Positions 1-8,924 are shown, counted from the first letter of the stretch. The stretch: 17,118 nt of DNA from Stramenopiles sp. TOSAG23-3 (GCA_900128585.1 LT642461.1:1-17118); one strand, 5' to 3'. Numbers and translations are program-made. The notes: generated by a model not told the origin, from the sequence alone.

Positions 1-111
1 AGAAGAAGAAGAAGAAGAAGAAGAAGAAGAAGAAGAAGAAAGAAGAAAGAAGAAAGAAGAAGAAGAAGAAGAAGAAGAAAGAAGAAGAAGAAGAAAGAAG
101 AAAGAAGAAGG
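1..111. repeat. GAA-rich purine microsatellite
   Basis: An uninterrupted run of A and G built from GAA units with occasional AAAGAAG variants fills the left edge. The same type of tract, shorter and less regular, recurs upstream of several genes in this window. The repeat runs off the window edge, so its full length is unknown. Confidence 0.95.
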
Positions 112-648
112 AAAATATTAATAATTTCTTCTTCATCATCAATCATCACAATCTGCATCCCTTTATTATTTAGTACTACATTATGTACATTGTGAACCCC
201 AGAACGGGAACCCACCGGAACCAGCTGGAAGTTCGTCGTTGACTCCTCGTGTCCTCGTGTGTCTGGTTCATTTTGTTCTGGATTGTTTACAATTGTTCTG
301 TATTCTTCTGTTGTTTTGGTTCTCTCTTCTTCCGTATTATTTTCTCTTTTTTTTTAATTTATTACCTACATATTATATGGTACGCACCTGTTTGTTAATA
401 TTACTGTGGTGCAACACAACGATGATGATGAAACGAGTACCAAGGTATTATTATATTGCGGTAGCGTATTAAAAAACAATTGAAGTTATTATATAGGTTC
501 ATATATTTTGTAATTGTGGAAAAGGATTGTATCTAAACTATCCTAAAGAAGGAAGGAAATAAAGAAGCAAAAGCCGTATACGTTGCAAAGTAAAACGAGA
601 ACAATAATCAAATATATTCCATACAAGTTTATTTTCAAGATACAAAAT
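112..648. other. AT-rich intergenic region, no gene seen
   Basis: This stretch holds the upstream region of the secreted-protein gene that starts at 649. It is AT-rich. The one longish open frame (239-472, +) has no ATG at its start and translates to a hydrophobic, Leu/Phe/Tyr-heavy string that reflects T-rich DNA, so I do not call it. A GA-rich segment at about 546-572 lies roughly 80 nt before the ATG and is a plausible 5' UTR or promoter element. No tRNA-like fold or repeat family was seen. Confidence 0.7.
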
Positions 649-1359
649 ATGAAGAAAGCAATGTTTGTTGCGGGGCTTCTTGCCATTGCCTCCGAGGGGA
701 ACGCGGCTCCGTCGAAATCCGCGCCAGTCTTTGACTCAATGTACTCAACTCACGTGACCACGACAATGGCACAACCCGGCAAGCCGGGGCAGTCTTCGCA
801 TGGAATCCAAGCGTGGAACATTGGTGGGTCAAACAATAGGACCGCGTGGATTGGCGATAAGAACCCTTGGGTCGCAGACTTCGATGAAGAAAAGGTATGG
901 TATACAGACGGCAAAGTTCCTGCGACTTGTATGTGTCAGTGCCAGTTACCATCGACGGACACCGCCTGCAGCACTCAGATTGAAGGAGGGCCATTCTGTG
1001 GCTTCGACTACACCCACAACAGCAAGTATGTGGACGACGTGGTAATGCCGGATGGCACAAAAACGCACCATTACATGTACCTGACCAAATTGGCGATCAT
1101 TACGATGGGGAGATATGACCTTTATTTCGATGAGAAAACAGGGTTCCCGGTGCAACAATTCGTTCAAATGACGCCATTTGGACACCCCTTGGTCAACTTT
1201 ACACAAGATTTTTCTAACTTTGAGAACAAAGCCCCGCCAGCCGATTACTTTACAGTGAATGGCGCTGCTAACTGCCAGCAGTGCGATCCGCAAGTCTGCG
1301 GTGCAGACGCCACTCGCTTGAATTCCTTCCTCCGCAAGCTACCGACACCGAAACAGTAG
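649..1359 (+). CDS. Secreted cysteine-rich protein, possibly ependymin/LolA-like
   Basis: The predicted protein has 236 residues. The frame is open further upstream, but the first ATG is at 649; it has A at -3 and begins a classic signal peptide (KK, then a hydrophobic core at residues 5-13, with likely cleavage after GNA at about residue 19). The mature part has eight cysteines (94, 96, 98, 107, 117, 209, 212, 217), enough for four disulfides, and N-glycosylation sequons at N63 and N183. The pattern of residues 125-209, with beta strands around YDLYFDEKTGFPV, then a NF..DFSNF segment and DYFTV followed by Cys, resembles the ependymin-related/LolA-like lipid-binding fold. That resemblance is inferred from general appearance only. 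It is probably a lumenal or extracellular protein of unknown ligand. The CxCxC cluster at 94-98 is unusual. I am confident of the gene, but not of the family. Confidence 0.85.
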   Translation: MKKAMFVAGLLAIASEGNAAPSKSAPVFDSMYSTHVTTTMAQPGKPGQSSHGIQAWNIGGSNNRTAWIGDKNPWVADFDEEKVWYTDGKVPATCMCQCQLPSTDTACSTQIEGGPFCGFDYTHNSKYVDDVVMPDGTKTHHYMYLTKLAIITMGRYDLYFDEKTGFPVQQFVQMTPFGHPLVNFTQDFSNFENKAPPADYFTVNGAANCQQCDPQVCGADATRLNSFLRKLPTPKQ

Positions 1360-1733
1360 TTTAGGAAGAAAGACGAAGCACGATGTGAAGAAGCAAATTA
1401 ATAATACGAAGTTTTTTTGGAATTAATTGAAATTGATGCTGTGTCTATATTTATTCAATTATTTATAGACTGTACGAACTACCAAGGGTCCAAGGGTGGT
1501 ACCAGCAGAATAAGAAGGGAAAAAAAAAAAGGAGAAAAAAAATTAATTATTTTTTACCCACACGACGCACGTCAACTCCATTATACTTCCTCGTCTAGTA
1601 ACCAACTTTGAAAAAATATTCCAACGCGATTCAACCTGTCTTACCTTATCAGTTGTGTGCTTTCTAAACCGAAATCAAGAGGTAGTTTTTGCTTTTAAAT
1701 AATAGACCAAACCTTGTACGAAGAATTAATGTC
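1360..1733. promoter_or_regulatory. Intergenic spacer with purine tract, upstream of RING-CH/FHA gene
   Basis: This 374-nt spacer separates two same-strand genes. It contains the 3' UTR of the secreted-protein gene, in which I see no AATAAA, and the presumed promoter of the next gene. A purine-rich tract at about 1508-1541 (A/G with two long A runs) lies roughly 190-225 nt before the ATG. An open frame at 1417-1611 is low complexity and unsupported. Confidence 0.5.
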
Positions 1734-3011
1734 ATGAGTATGCCGCCAAGGAATACAGCAGAGCTGCTGATTGCGCTTCTTGGATCGTTCTGTAATCGGG
1801 GAAGGGTGTCCCTGTCTTCATCCCGAGATGTGGTATACAGAAAAGATTTAATTAAAGATCTTATCATAAAAGTCAATGAAGTCAAGCGAGAAAATTATCG
1901 TAGGGCACACTTCGCCTCGCATTTTGTCAAAGTAAATGTTGGCATTTTTCACGAGATCGTCGGGGCTGTGGCCAGGAAGTGCTATGCGCTGCAAAAGTCA
2001 TTACCCGTGTACGAGGCTGGCGAAACTTTCGAATTAATGCAAATAATATCCGGGGATGGCCTTTTGAAGAAAACGACCAGAGAAGCCGAGGACCTCAGAG
2101 AACACTCAAAAACAAATTACCTCACTTTCACCTTAAAGGATAATGGAAGTATTGTAATTAACCCGTCGGAATCCGTGTTTCAAATTAGTGGGCGTGCAGT
2201 TCATCACAGACAAAAACGCACGATGTACGCCAACGTCTGTTCCAGAAAGAAGGCTCCGTCGCCCGTTCCAGTTCAGGTGCGCGTAGGATCTAGAATTAAA
2301 ATGGGGGCAGTTACAATTGAGTTGACAGAGTTGCATATTTTAGAAGACGCTGCTTCCGACAGCGAGAACGAAGAACCAGTTGAACATTCAAACTCGTCAA
2401 CGATGACGCTTCCCGATCAAGTTGAGGCGGATGAACCGTGCTACATATGTTTGGCGCACACTGGTCACAGGAGCCCTTGCCTTTGCTCCGCCGCTGTGCA
2501 TTCAGTATGCCTTCAGCAATGGTGCCACCAAAGCGATTCGTCGTGTTGCCCAATATGCAAAAACCATATAAACGCATCCATGTTATTTAAGGGTAAGTCA
2601 TTCATGACATTCGTAGTTCGAAGGAGAACAAAAAGTATTCCGTGGGTCGGCCAAAAGGAATTCTCTTTTGAGTTGTCCACCAGCAAGCCCCTTTCCCTAG
2701 GACGGGGCAAAGGGGCAGGTGTGAACAATATAATTTTGCCTGACCCCTCGCTTTCATGGAGGCACGCAATCTTTACATTGACAGAAACAAAGGATCTTAC
2801 CGTACAGGACTTAAACTCGTTCGGAGGAACGTACATCTCCGTTCAAAAGGATCAGGAATTGAAATGCTTTGGCGCCCCCATATCCCTTCTCCTAAGTAAA
2901 AATGTGTGCGTTGATTTGGAAATAAATGAGCCGGGGATCATCCGGCGAATGCGCCAAAAAGTTTTCAGGCAGTTGCGGTTGAAGAATCCAACTGTCGCGA
3001 CCACGACGTAG
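1734..3011 (+). CDS. RING-CH zinc finger and FHA domain protein (putative E3 ubiquitin ligase)
   Basis: The protein has 425 residues from the first in-frame ATG at 1734; a second ATG at 1740 has A at -3 and could be the true start. Residues 236-275 match the C4HC3 RING-CH (RINGv/MARCH) pattern: C236, C239, C249, C251, H256, C259, C272, C275, with Trp at 263 before the last pair. Such domains recruit E2 enzymes for ubiquitin transfer. Residues about 310-400 match an FHA phosphothreonine-binding domain: G323-R324, an S.S.RHA motif at 339-345, and N361-S-F-G-G-T. An acidic linker (about 212-235) precedes the RING-CH. The region around residues 125-205 ends in a strand-like VPVQVRVGSRIKMG motif that could be a degenerate extra FHA; this is weak. 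There is no transmembrane segment, unlike most membrane MARCH ligases. It is likely a phospho-directed ubiquitin ligase, substrate unknown. Tandem stops (TAG TGA) end it. Confidence 0.9.
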   Translation: MSMPPRNTAELLIALLGSFCNRGRVSLSSSRDVVYRKDLIKDLIIKVNEVKRENYRRAHFASHFVKVNVGIFHEIVGAVARKCYALQKSLPVYEAGETFELMQIISGDGLLKKTTREAEDLREHSKTNYLTFTLKDNGSIVINPSESVFQISGRAVHHRQKRTMYANVCSRKKAPSPVPVQVRVGSRIKMGAVTIELTELHILEDAASDSENEEPVEHSNSSTMTLPDQVEADEPCYICLAHTGHRSPCLCSAAVHSVCLQQWCHQSDSSCCPICKNHINASMLFKGKSFMTFVVRRRTKSIPWVGQKEFSFELSTSKPLSLGRGKGAGVNNIILPDPSLSWRHAIFTLTETKDLTVQDLNSFGGTYISVQKDQELKCFGAPISLLLSKNVCVDLEINEPGIIRRMRQKVFRQLRLKNPTVATTT

Positions 3012-3019
3012 TGACTGCT

Positions 3020-3035
3020 GGGGGGGAAGGGGGGG
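3020..3035 (+). other. G7-AA-G7 tract, possible G-quadruplex in 3' UTR
   Basis: Two runs of seven G separated by AA begin nine bases after the stop codon of the RING-CH/FHA gene, on its sense strand. Each run can be split into two GGG blocks, so an intramolecular G-quadruplex is possible in the mRNA. The tract is visible; the fold is inferred. Confidence 0.5.
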
Positions 3036-3210
3036 CTTTTCCATGATCCGGAGTGTGAAGAAACGCATTAACCAAAAGTAATTTTGCTGCGGGCAGTGCA
3101 TTCTCCGACGTTTGTTCTAAACGCGTGCAAAGTCAGTACTTTTCACGGGAAGAGCGTGAATTTTACAGGCGTACCAAAATATTAGTATTGTACAATAATT
3201 TTATCATCAG

Positions 3211-3216
3211 AATAAA
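3211..3216 (+). terminator. Candidate poly(A) signal (AATAAA) for the RING-CH/FHA gene
   Basis: AATAAA lies 200 nt after the stop codon, followed by a T-rich stretch (about 3217-3236). No matching AATAAA for the converging formate-THF ligase gene was found between 3200 and 3423. Confidence 0.45.
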
Positions 3217-3255
3217 GTTTTGTCAACATTTTTTAAAAAATTAAAATTAACTCAA

Positions 3256-3423
3256 TCAAATTTCCATGTTCAGAACTGCTTCAACAAGACTTACATTCTT
3301 GTTCGGTGCGCAAGAAATAGGCATGGTTTGAACAAATGAACCATCCCACAAAACAGGGAATTCATCGCATTGCTGAGACATCGGTTGCCCGGATGCAGGA
3401 CAGTTCTCTCTGGCATTTTGCAC
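3256..3423 (-). other. 55-codon in-frame open extension downstream of the formate-THF ligase stop
   Basis: Reading minus-strand in the same frame as the formate-THF ligase, the 55 codons after its TGA are open and end at a second TGA (3258-3256). The translation has three cysteines and a protein-like composition, for example CPASGQPMSQQCDEF at its start and NVSLVEAVLNMEI at its end. It carries no obvious targeting signal at its C-terminus. The ligase itself already ends at the family's usual C-terminal motif, so this may simply be 3' UTR. A GTAAGT donor-like motif sits at 3294-3289 (minus). Readthrough, a remnant exon, or chance are all possible. Confidence 0.3.
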
Positions 3424-5247
3424 TCAGAACATTCCGTATATTGAGCCGTCGTCGTTTACCCCGACATTTTCTGCCGCAGGGATTTTAGGCAAACCTGGCA
3501 TTTGCATGATATCGCCAGTTAGCACAACGATAAACTCAGCACCGGCACTGAGACGAACGTCTCTGACTGGGAGAGTGTGACCAGTCGGTGCTCCAAGGGC
3601 TTTTGGGTCTGCACTGAAACTGTATTGCGTCTTTGCCATGCAAACTGGGAAATGGCCGTAGCCGTCTTTGGTAAACTGCTTAAACTTGGTCATTGCTGCG
3701 GCATCAATTGCGATGTCGTCGGCGCGGTACATTTCTTTTGCCACGGTTCGGACTTTTTCGATCAACGGCATGTCGTCACTGTACAGTGGCTTAAAGTTGC
3801 TCTCTTCATTATCGCAAATGTGAGCAACGGCCTCTGCAAGCGCAGTGGCACCGTTTCCGCCGTGGCCATGGTGGTTCGACCGAACAGCGGTGACGCCCAA
3901 TTTTGCGCAAGCGTCCTCCACTGCTTGCATTTCTGCGTCCGTGTCAAATGGAAATTGGTTGACCGCAACAACTACAGGAACGCCGAATTTGCGGACGTTC
4001 TCTATGTGGCGCTCCAAGTTAACCATTCCTTTCTCCACTGCCCCGACGTCTTCGATTTTTGTGAGCGTTTTCTCCTCTGCCCCACCGTGCAGCTTCAAAG
4101 CGCGGCACGTGGCAACAATGACAGCGCAGTCGGGCTTCAGGCCGGACTTTCGGCACTTGATGTTGAAAAATTTCTCAGCACCTAGATCTGCTCCAAAACC
4201 TCCTTCGGTCACAACGTAGTCGCACAGCTTCAGTGATGTCTTCGTCGACACGACGCTGCTGCAACCATGGGCGATGTTGGCGAATGGACCACCATGAATT
4301 ATGGCAGGGTTATTTTCCAGCGTTTGAACCAAGTTGGGCTGCAGTGCATCGCGAAGCAAAGCCGCAAGGGCACCTTCGGCGTTTAGATCTTTGCACGTGA
4401 CGGGCTTGCGGGCGCGGGTGTAGCCGACAACGATTTGCCCCAGCCGCCGCTGAAGGTCGTCCATGTCAGTTGCGAGGCAGAAAATGGCCATGATTTCGCT
4501 TGCAACGGTGATATCAAAACCGTCCTGTCGAGGAATGCCATCCGTTCGCTTTCCAAGGCCGCAGTTAATGTTCCGCAGCGCCCGGTCGTTCATATCAACC
4601 ACTCGCCTCCACGTCACCCTGCGCACGTCCACCAGTGGCTCCTTTGCCCAGTAGATGTGGTTGTCTAGCATCGCCGCCAGTAGGTTGTTTGCAGCCCCAA
4701 TCGCATGCAAGTCCCCGGTGAAATGCAGGTTGATGTCTGCCATGGGGACCACTTGCGCGTACCCCCCCCCTGCGGCGCCCCCTTTCACCCCAAACACGGG
4801 CCCAAGGCTCGGCTCTCGCAAAGACGTCATAGCGTTCTTTCCGATTTTGCAGAGACCGTCGCCCAGGCCTACGCTGGTGCACGTCTTTCCCTCCCCGAAC
4901 CTCGTCGGCGACAACGCGGTGCACAAGATCAGCTTTCCGTCTGGCTTGTCCTTCAGGGAATCGATGTACGAAAAGGGGATTTTAGCCTTGTACCGGCCGT
5001 ATGCTTCCAACTCGTTGTTGTCCGCATTGATTCCGAAGGAGCTCTTGGCAATGTCCGCAATCGGCTTCATGTTTGGGATGTTGGCGTTTGCAATTGCCTC
5101 GTCCGTTAACCCGTGTGGTTCCTCGCCCACACTCACTGTCGTGTGAAACAGACTTGACATTGCTGGCAGTTGGGCACGCCCAGCGGCCAAGTGGGCCCTT
5201 GCGTTGATGGCCGTGCGGCGCAGCGCACTGTGGTAAATGGGAAGCAT
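3424..5247 (-). CDS. Formate-tetrahydrofolate ligase (10-formyl-THF synthetase), likely mitochondrial
   Basis: The enzyme makes 10-formyl-THF from formate, ATP and tetrahydrofolate. The protein has 607 residues, of which about 560 form the bacterial-type monofunctional ligase. The P-loop is PTRFGEGKT at 114-122, and the family signature with [16 protein letters not shown] spans about 154-169, followed by [36 protein letters not shown] and the C-terminal [19 protein letters not shown] through YGMF complete the family pattern, so it is full length. The first 40 residues contain several Arg, Ser and Ala and almost no acids, fitting a mitochondrial presequence. The ATG at 5247 has A at -3. It is not fused to dehydrogenase/cyclohydrolase domains, unlike animal and fungal C1-THF synthases. 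The FolD-type partner lies divergently at 6861. A run of nine G (sense) encodes the Gly triplet near residue 160. Confidence 0.97.
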   Translation of the reverse strand: MLPIYHSALRRTAINARAHLAAGRAQLPAMSSLFHTTVSVGEEPHGLTDEAIANANIPNMKPIADIAKSSFGINADNNELEAYGRYKAKIPFSYIDSLKDKPDGKLILCTALSPTRFGEGKTCTSVGLGDGLCKIGKNAMTSLREPSLGPVFGVKGGAAGGGYAQVVPMADINLHFTGDLHAIGAANNLLAAMLDNHIYWAKEPLVDVRRVTWRRVVDMNDRALRNINCGLGKRTDGIPRQDGFDITVASEIMAIFCLATDMDDLQRRLGQIVVGYTRARKPVTCKDLNAEGALAALLRDALQPNLVQTLENNPAIIHGGPFANIAHGCSSVVSTKTSLKLCDYVVTEGGFGADLGAEKFFNIKCRKSGLKPDCAVIVATCRALKLHGGAEEKTLTKIEDVGAVEKGMVNLERHIENVRKFGVPVVVAVNQFPFDTDAEMQAVEDACAKLGVTAVRSNHHGHGGNGATALAEAVAHICDNEESNFKPLYSDDMPLIEKVRTVAKEMYRADDIAIDAAAMTKFKQFTKDGYGHFPVCMAKTQYSFSADPKALGAPTGHTLPVRDVRLSAGAEFIVVLTGDIMQMPGLPKIPAAENVGVNDDGSIYGMF

Positions 5248-6312
5248 GGTTCGCTCGGTTGAAGTCTTTCAATTTCTACTACAAAAAAAATGATGGTGAA
5301 GTAAAACTAGTTGTCTTTTTTCAATTAATATATGCGTTAAATTGATTTCTCTCTTCTTCTTCGCTTTTCCTTTCATTCCCCGTTAAAATGTTTGGTTCAC
5401 TTCTACCGGTACTACAACTTTACTACATACAGGTAAAAGGTTATACCGTAGTACCAATTTCTACCCCGCCGTTGTTTGGTTGCCTGTTCTGTACACAACA
5501 CACAACACCACCTGACCACCTTGAGCGCTTTTATTTGTTGAAGTTATAAAATAAATAATTTTATATAATACCAGGCACGAACCGTAGAAGAAGATTACGT
5601 AGGCTTTATTAGGAGGAAGGAGAGGAGAAAGCATTTTTTAGATCTGAAGAAGAATCATAGCCCTAATATACAATGTAATCATCAAAATCGGATTGGTGAA
5701 ATAAAATCATACAGGTACACAATGTCTGATATTGAAATCCATCATCTGGGTGAAAAAGATCTCCATCATTGAATTTACTAAAACAAATATAAAAAGTATA
5801 CATAATTAATATACTTTAATATAATAACAAACTATATAATTATATTTCCTAATTCCTTTATGTTTGATCAGTATTGAATTTTATTTGTCTATTCTATAAT
5901 ATAAATTCCTATATATGATTGTATACTAATAAAGTATAATAATGCCAACTTTTTTATTTCCAATAAAATAATAATAATACATAGGAATACCATTAAAATA
6001 AGAAACTTGATTTTTGGATCGAAAGATCTATTTTCACTAATAAATAAAAATAAAAGAAACAATAAATAAATCCTAAAATAAAAAAAGAAGGAATCTTTTT
6101 TGTTTTTAAATTGATCTCATTTAATATAATATTAATATAGAAATAGCATTAATTATTAACCTACTTGAAGTTGACCAAAATCATTTTTTAGTTAGTCCTA
6201 TTATTTATTATACTTGGTATTATTACTATGTATTTTGGACGACGAAGATGTGATCAAAGACAAGACACGACCGCCGTACAATCTCAAATCCAAATCTCAA
6301 ATCAATGTAAAA

Positions 6313-6339
6313 AAGGAGGAGAGAGGAGAGAGGAGAGGA
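6313..6339. repeat. Short GGAGA/GAGAG purine repeat
   Basis: An imperfect tandem of GGAGA and GAGGAGA units lies directly before the ATTCG array. It is probably a microsatellite. Confidence 0.7.
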
Positions 6340-6345
6340 CAAGCA

Positions 6346-6370
6346 ATTCGATTCGATTCGATTCGATTCG
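6346..6370. repeat. ATTCG pentanucleotide repeat, five perfect copies
   Basis: Five uninterrupted ATTCG units occupy 25 bases in the spacer upstream of the FolD-type gene, about 490 nt from its ATG. This is the only repeat of this unit in the window. Confidence 0.95.
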
Positions 6371-6575
6371 ACGATAAGATTTTATAGAAGATTTTTTAGA
6401 TTTTATTAATCCCACCTAAGCTTATAACTAATGCTATGATGCTGATGTACAAGGAGGTATTGTTTATAATATAATAATTTACCACCAGGTAGGTAGTTAG
6501 GAATTATTAATATATAGATAATACGGATGATTAGTTAGATGACCAACCAACAAAGAAGTCAACGATGGAAATAGC

Positions 6576-6649
6576 AAAGAAGAAAAAGAAGAAAGAGAAA
6601 AAAAAGGAAGAAGAAGAAGGAAGGAAGAAGAAAAAAAAAAGAAAAAAAG
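6576..6649 (+). repeat. 74-nt uninterrupted purine tract upstream of FolD-type gene
   Basis: The plus strand has only A and G from 6576 to 6649, mostly GAA, GGAA and A-run units, ending about 210 nt before the ATG at 6861. Similar sense-strand purine tracts precede most other genes here, which suggests a promoter or nucleosome-excluding role. This role is an inference. Confidence 0.8.
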
Positions 6650-6860
6650 TAAGAAGGGCAAACAACAAAACACAAAAACAAACTATTTTGTAAATTCGAA
6701 CAATTACAGACGGCTAATAAATATTCTTCAATGATTGGTAGGATTGATTGGTAACAAATGGAAAACGAAAAATTCTTTACTTCTGAAATTTGATTTCTTA
6801 TCGCATTTGATTAACGCATTCAACCAATATTTATTTAAAACAACACGGAACAACTTTACA

Positions 6861-7956
6861 ATGAGAACGGCACTAACACGTTTTGCGCGCGCCACGGCTA
6901 CGCATACCCGCCACACCTCGGGACTCCACCTGGCGGGAGCGCGCGGCGTAGCGACAAAGATCGACGGTAACGCCATTGCTTCTGACATTCGCAAAGAGAT
7001 AGCTGAGACGACCAAACAATTGACAGAAAAGCATGGGAAAAAGCCCGGCCTAGCGTAAGTAAAAACAGTTTGTTTCCTTTCTTCCCTCCTGCCCACCCAT
7101 CACCCCCTAACGCGCACGTTCCTCAAACTTCAACATGAAAAGCGTCGTCCTGGTTGGTGCCCGCCCGGATTCCGCAAAGTACGTCAGCATGAAAAAGAAA
7201 GCTGCCAAAGAGGTCGGCATCGAATCCTTCGAAGTCGTACTAGGTGCAGATGCAGATGAAGACGTGCTGGTGCAGCACGTGACAGAACTGAACTCGAACC
7301 CAGACGTGGACGGAATATTGGTGCAGCTTCCCCTCCCAGAACATATCAACCAGAAGCGCGTGCTGGAATGCATCGAAACGGGCAAGGACGTCGATGGCTT
7401 CCACCCTTACAACATGGGGGCACTCGTTCGAAGCGGGGAAGAGTGTCGGCAAGACCGTGTCCCTTGGGAAGGCGTTGCGATGGGAAACGCGCCTTGCACC
7501 CCGCTAGGGTGTGTTGAACTGATTGACCGGGCCGGGGTCGATTTGAACGGGGCGAACGTTGTGATTGTAGGACGAAGCAACATCGTGGGTCTCCCTGTGG
7601 CAACGATGCTTCTGCATAGAAACGCTACGGTCACCTGCTGCCATTCCCGCACAAAAGATTTGCCAAGCGTGGTTCGCCAAGCAGACATTGTCGTCGCTGC
7701 GATTGGCCAGCCAGAATTTGTCCAAGGGGACTGGATCAAACCCGGGGCGTGCGTAATAGACGTTGGGGTAAATTTCAAAGATGACCCATCTCGAAAAACG
7801 GGGCGCAGGATGTGTGGCGACGTTGACTACGCGGCAGCGTCCGAACACGCTGGGCAAATTACCCCGGTCCCAGGTGGCGTCGGCCCAATGACCATTTGCA
7901 TGTTGATGAAAAACACGTTGACCAATTTTGAACGAAGAATGGGAGCGCGCGATTAA
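6861..7956 (+). CDS. Methylenetetrahydrofolate dehydrogenase/cyclohydrolase (FolD type), likely mitochondrial, one intron
   Basis: Joining 6861-7054 to 7143-7956 gives a continuous 335-residue bifunctional enzyme that converts 5,10-methylene-THF to 10-formyl-THF with NAD(P). Family motifs are intact: the YVxxK catalytic motif (Y78, K82), VQLPLP with Q126, KDVDGFHPYN with D149, PCTPLG, the Rossmann motif GRSNIVGLPVA, a PGACVIDVGVN motif and TPVPGGVGPMT near the C-terminus. The first 32 or so residues have many Arg, Thr and Ala and no acidic residue, as in a mitochondrial presequence. The ATG has A at -3. The splice restores the family's GLAVVLVG strand exactly. The gene is divergent to the formate-THF ligase and acts on the same folate pool. 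An AATAAA lies about 190 nt downstream. Confidence 0.97.
7055..7142 (+). other. Spliceosomal intron (88 nt) in the FolD-type gene
   Basis: The donor is GTAAGT at 7055-7060, a CTAAC branch-point sequence lies at 7107-7111, and the acceptor AG is at 7141-7142, 31 nt after the branch site. Without removal, the frame stops at TAA 7056-7058. With removal, the Ala65 codon is rebuilt from GC plus C and the conserved first beta strand reads through. It is the only intron I can support inside a coding region here. Confidence 0.95.
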
Positions 7957-8586
7957 ACAAAGAAAGAAAGGCCACCCCACCATTTTATTGGTGTACGCTT
8001 CGTAGTTCATATCTGTGTATCAATGTTCGTCGGAAATGCATCCATACGACGAAAGAAAGACCATGATTTGAAGATTTTGTCTAAATAATTAAATTAATAT
8101 TTCTATTGTGTGATTATTTCAAACTATACTTATATATATTTATCGTAATAAATATTTAAATTTTCCTATTTTCTATTTATTCATTCATTAATACTATGTT
8201 TATTCTTGGTTTGTATATCTATTTAATTATTCATATTTTATATTTATAAATAGTATTATTTATAATATATTGAATTAAATTCAAAAAAAAAAGTATTATA
8301 GTTTAAAAGAAGAAGAAGTATTAATATTATGAAGAAAATATATTACAACATAGGAATACAATCGATTTTTTTAATTTTTATTTAAATCTTCTCTTCTTAA
8401 AATAATAATATAACTGACAGATTTTATCGAATAGAAAAAGAAGAAAAAGGTTTCTTTTTTTAAACTAACAGAGATATATAAAGAAGAAGCAACACACCGG
8501 ATATTCTTTGCAATTTGAACAGAGGGTAAACTTTTTGTTCGTTTAGGGAGGGTTCCTTGTATATAGTTATTGTCGCTGCTTTCGGT
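7957..8586. other. AT-rich intergenic region
   Basis: This spacer contains the 3' UTR of the FolD-type gene and the upstream region of the small acidic-protein gene. It is strongly AT-rich from about 8085 to 8480. Sense-strand purine patches occur at about 8305-8319 and 8434-8451. Minus-strand open frames at 8371-8735 are low complexity and unsupported. Confidence 0.6.
8147..8152 (+). terminator. Candidate poly(A) signal (AATAAA) for the FolD-type gene
   Basis: AATAAA lies about 190 nt after the stop at 7956. The surrounding sequence is so AT-rich that a chance match is quite possible. Confidence 0.35.
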
Positions 8587-8922
8587 ATGTCGCAACTAGC
8601 CTCTTTGTGGATGCCGAGCTTGACTGCGCCGTACACTTCCGACGCTTGGTTTCCTAGGTTAGACCTAGACACGGAAGAAGTGTTGGTTTCCGACGAAGCA
8701 GAAATGACAAAAGTTATGGACGCAATTAGAAACAAATCAGCTCCAGTTCCAATAGGGCAAAATATTCATGGAAAAGCGATGGAGGAGGAGGAGTTCGACA
8801 CCACTGCCACCCACCAAGGTTTGGGAGGCAACGACGATGACGCCGACGATATGGACGATGAGACCGCGAGCTTACAGAGCCACAGTGAGAGCGGATCGTC
8901 CATGGACGACGATTCGATGTAA
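8587..8922 (+). CDS. Small hypothetical protein with acidic, disordered C-terminus
   Basis: The predicted protein has 111 residues from the first ATG (G at -3). I do not recognise the family. Residues 1-50 look folded, with hydrophobic and aromatic positions (SLWMPSL, DAWFPRLDLD) and a helix-like AEMTKVMDAIRNK. Residues 68-111 are very acidic and Ser-rich (EEEEFD, DDDADDMDDE, then Ser/Asp to the end), typical of a disordered tail that binds basic partners or is a casein-kinase-2 target. There is no signal peptide or membrane segment. The stop lies 61 nt from the end of the converging dehydrogenase gene, and an AATAAA follows its stop almost immediately. The gene call rests on composition, start context and the poly(A) signal; function is unknown. 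Confidence 0.7.
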   Translation: MSQLASLWMPSLTAPYTSDAWFPRLDLDTEEVLVSDEAEMTKVMDAIRNKSAPVPIGQNIHGKAMEEEEFDTTATHQGLGGNDDDADDMDDETASLQSHSESGSSMDDDSM

Positions 8923-8924
8923 TT

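Larger units (their letters stand above)
5248..6860. promoter_or_regulatory. 1.6 kb AT-rich divergent spacer between the two folate genes
   Basis: This spacer carries the upstream regions of both folate genes. The part from about 5550 to 6250 is extremely AT-rich with many TAATA/AATAAA-like words and no convincing open frame; the ATG at about 5722 opens only 16 codons. Near the ligase, a GA-rich tract on its sense strand lies at about 5378-5347. The FolD side holds GGAGA and ATTCG repeats and a long purine tract, described separately. I see no tRNA or transposon ends. Confidence 0.6.

Noticed and set aside
239-472. 77-codon plus-strand frame with hydrophobic translation
   Set aside because: No ATG at its start, low-complexity T-rich DNA and no supporting signal.
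4761-4770. C9 run in the formate-THF ligase as a possible frameshift site
   Set aside because: It encodes the conserved Gly triplet of the family signature and the frame is continuous on both sides.
3577-5146. Several plus-strand frames of 120-200 codons opposite the formate-THF ligase
   Set aside because: The ligase is unmistakable on the minus strand across the full stretch, and the plus-strand frames have no motifs.
5550-6250. Very AT-rich stretch as a possible organelle insertion or replication origin
   Set aside because: No organelle gene, tRNA or repeat structure is visible, and other spacers in the window are similarly AT-rich.
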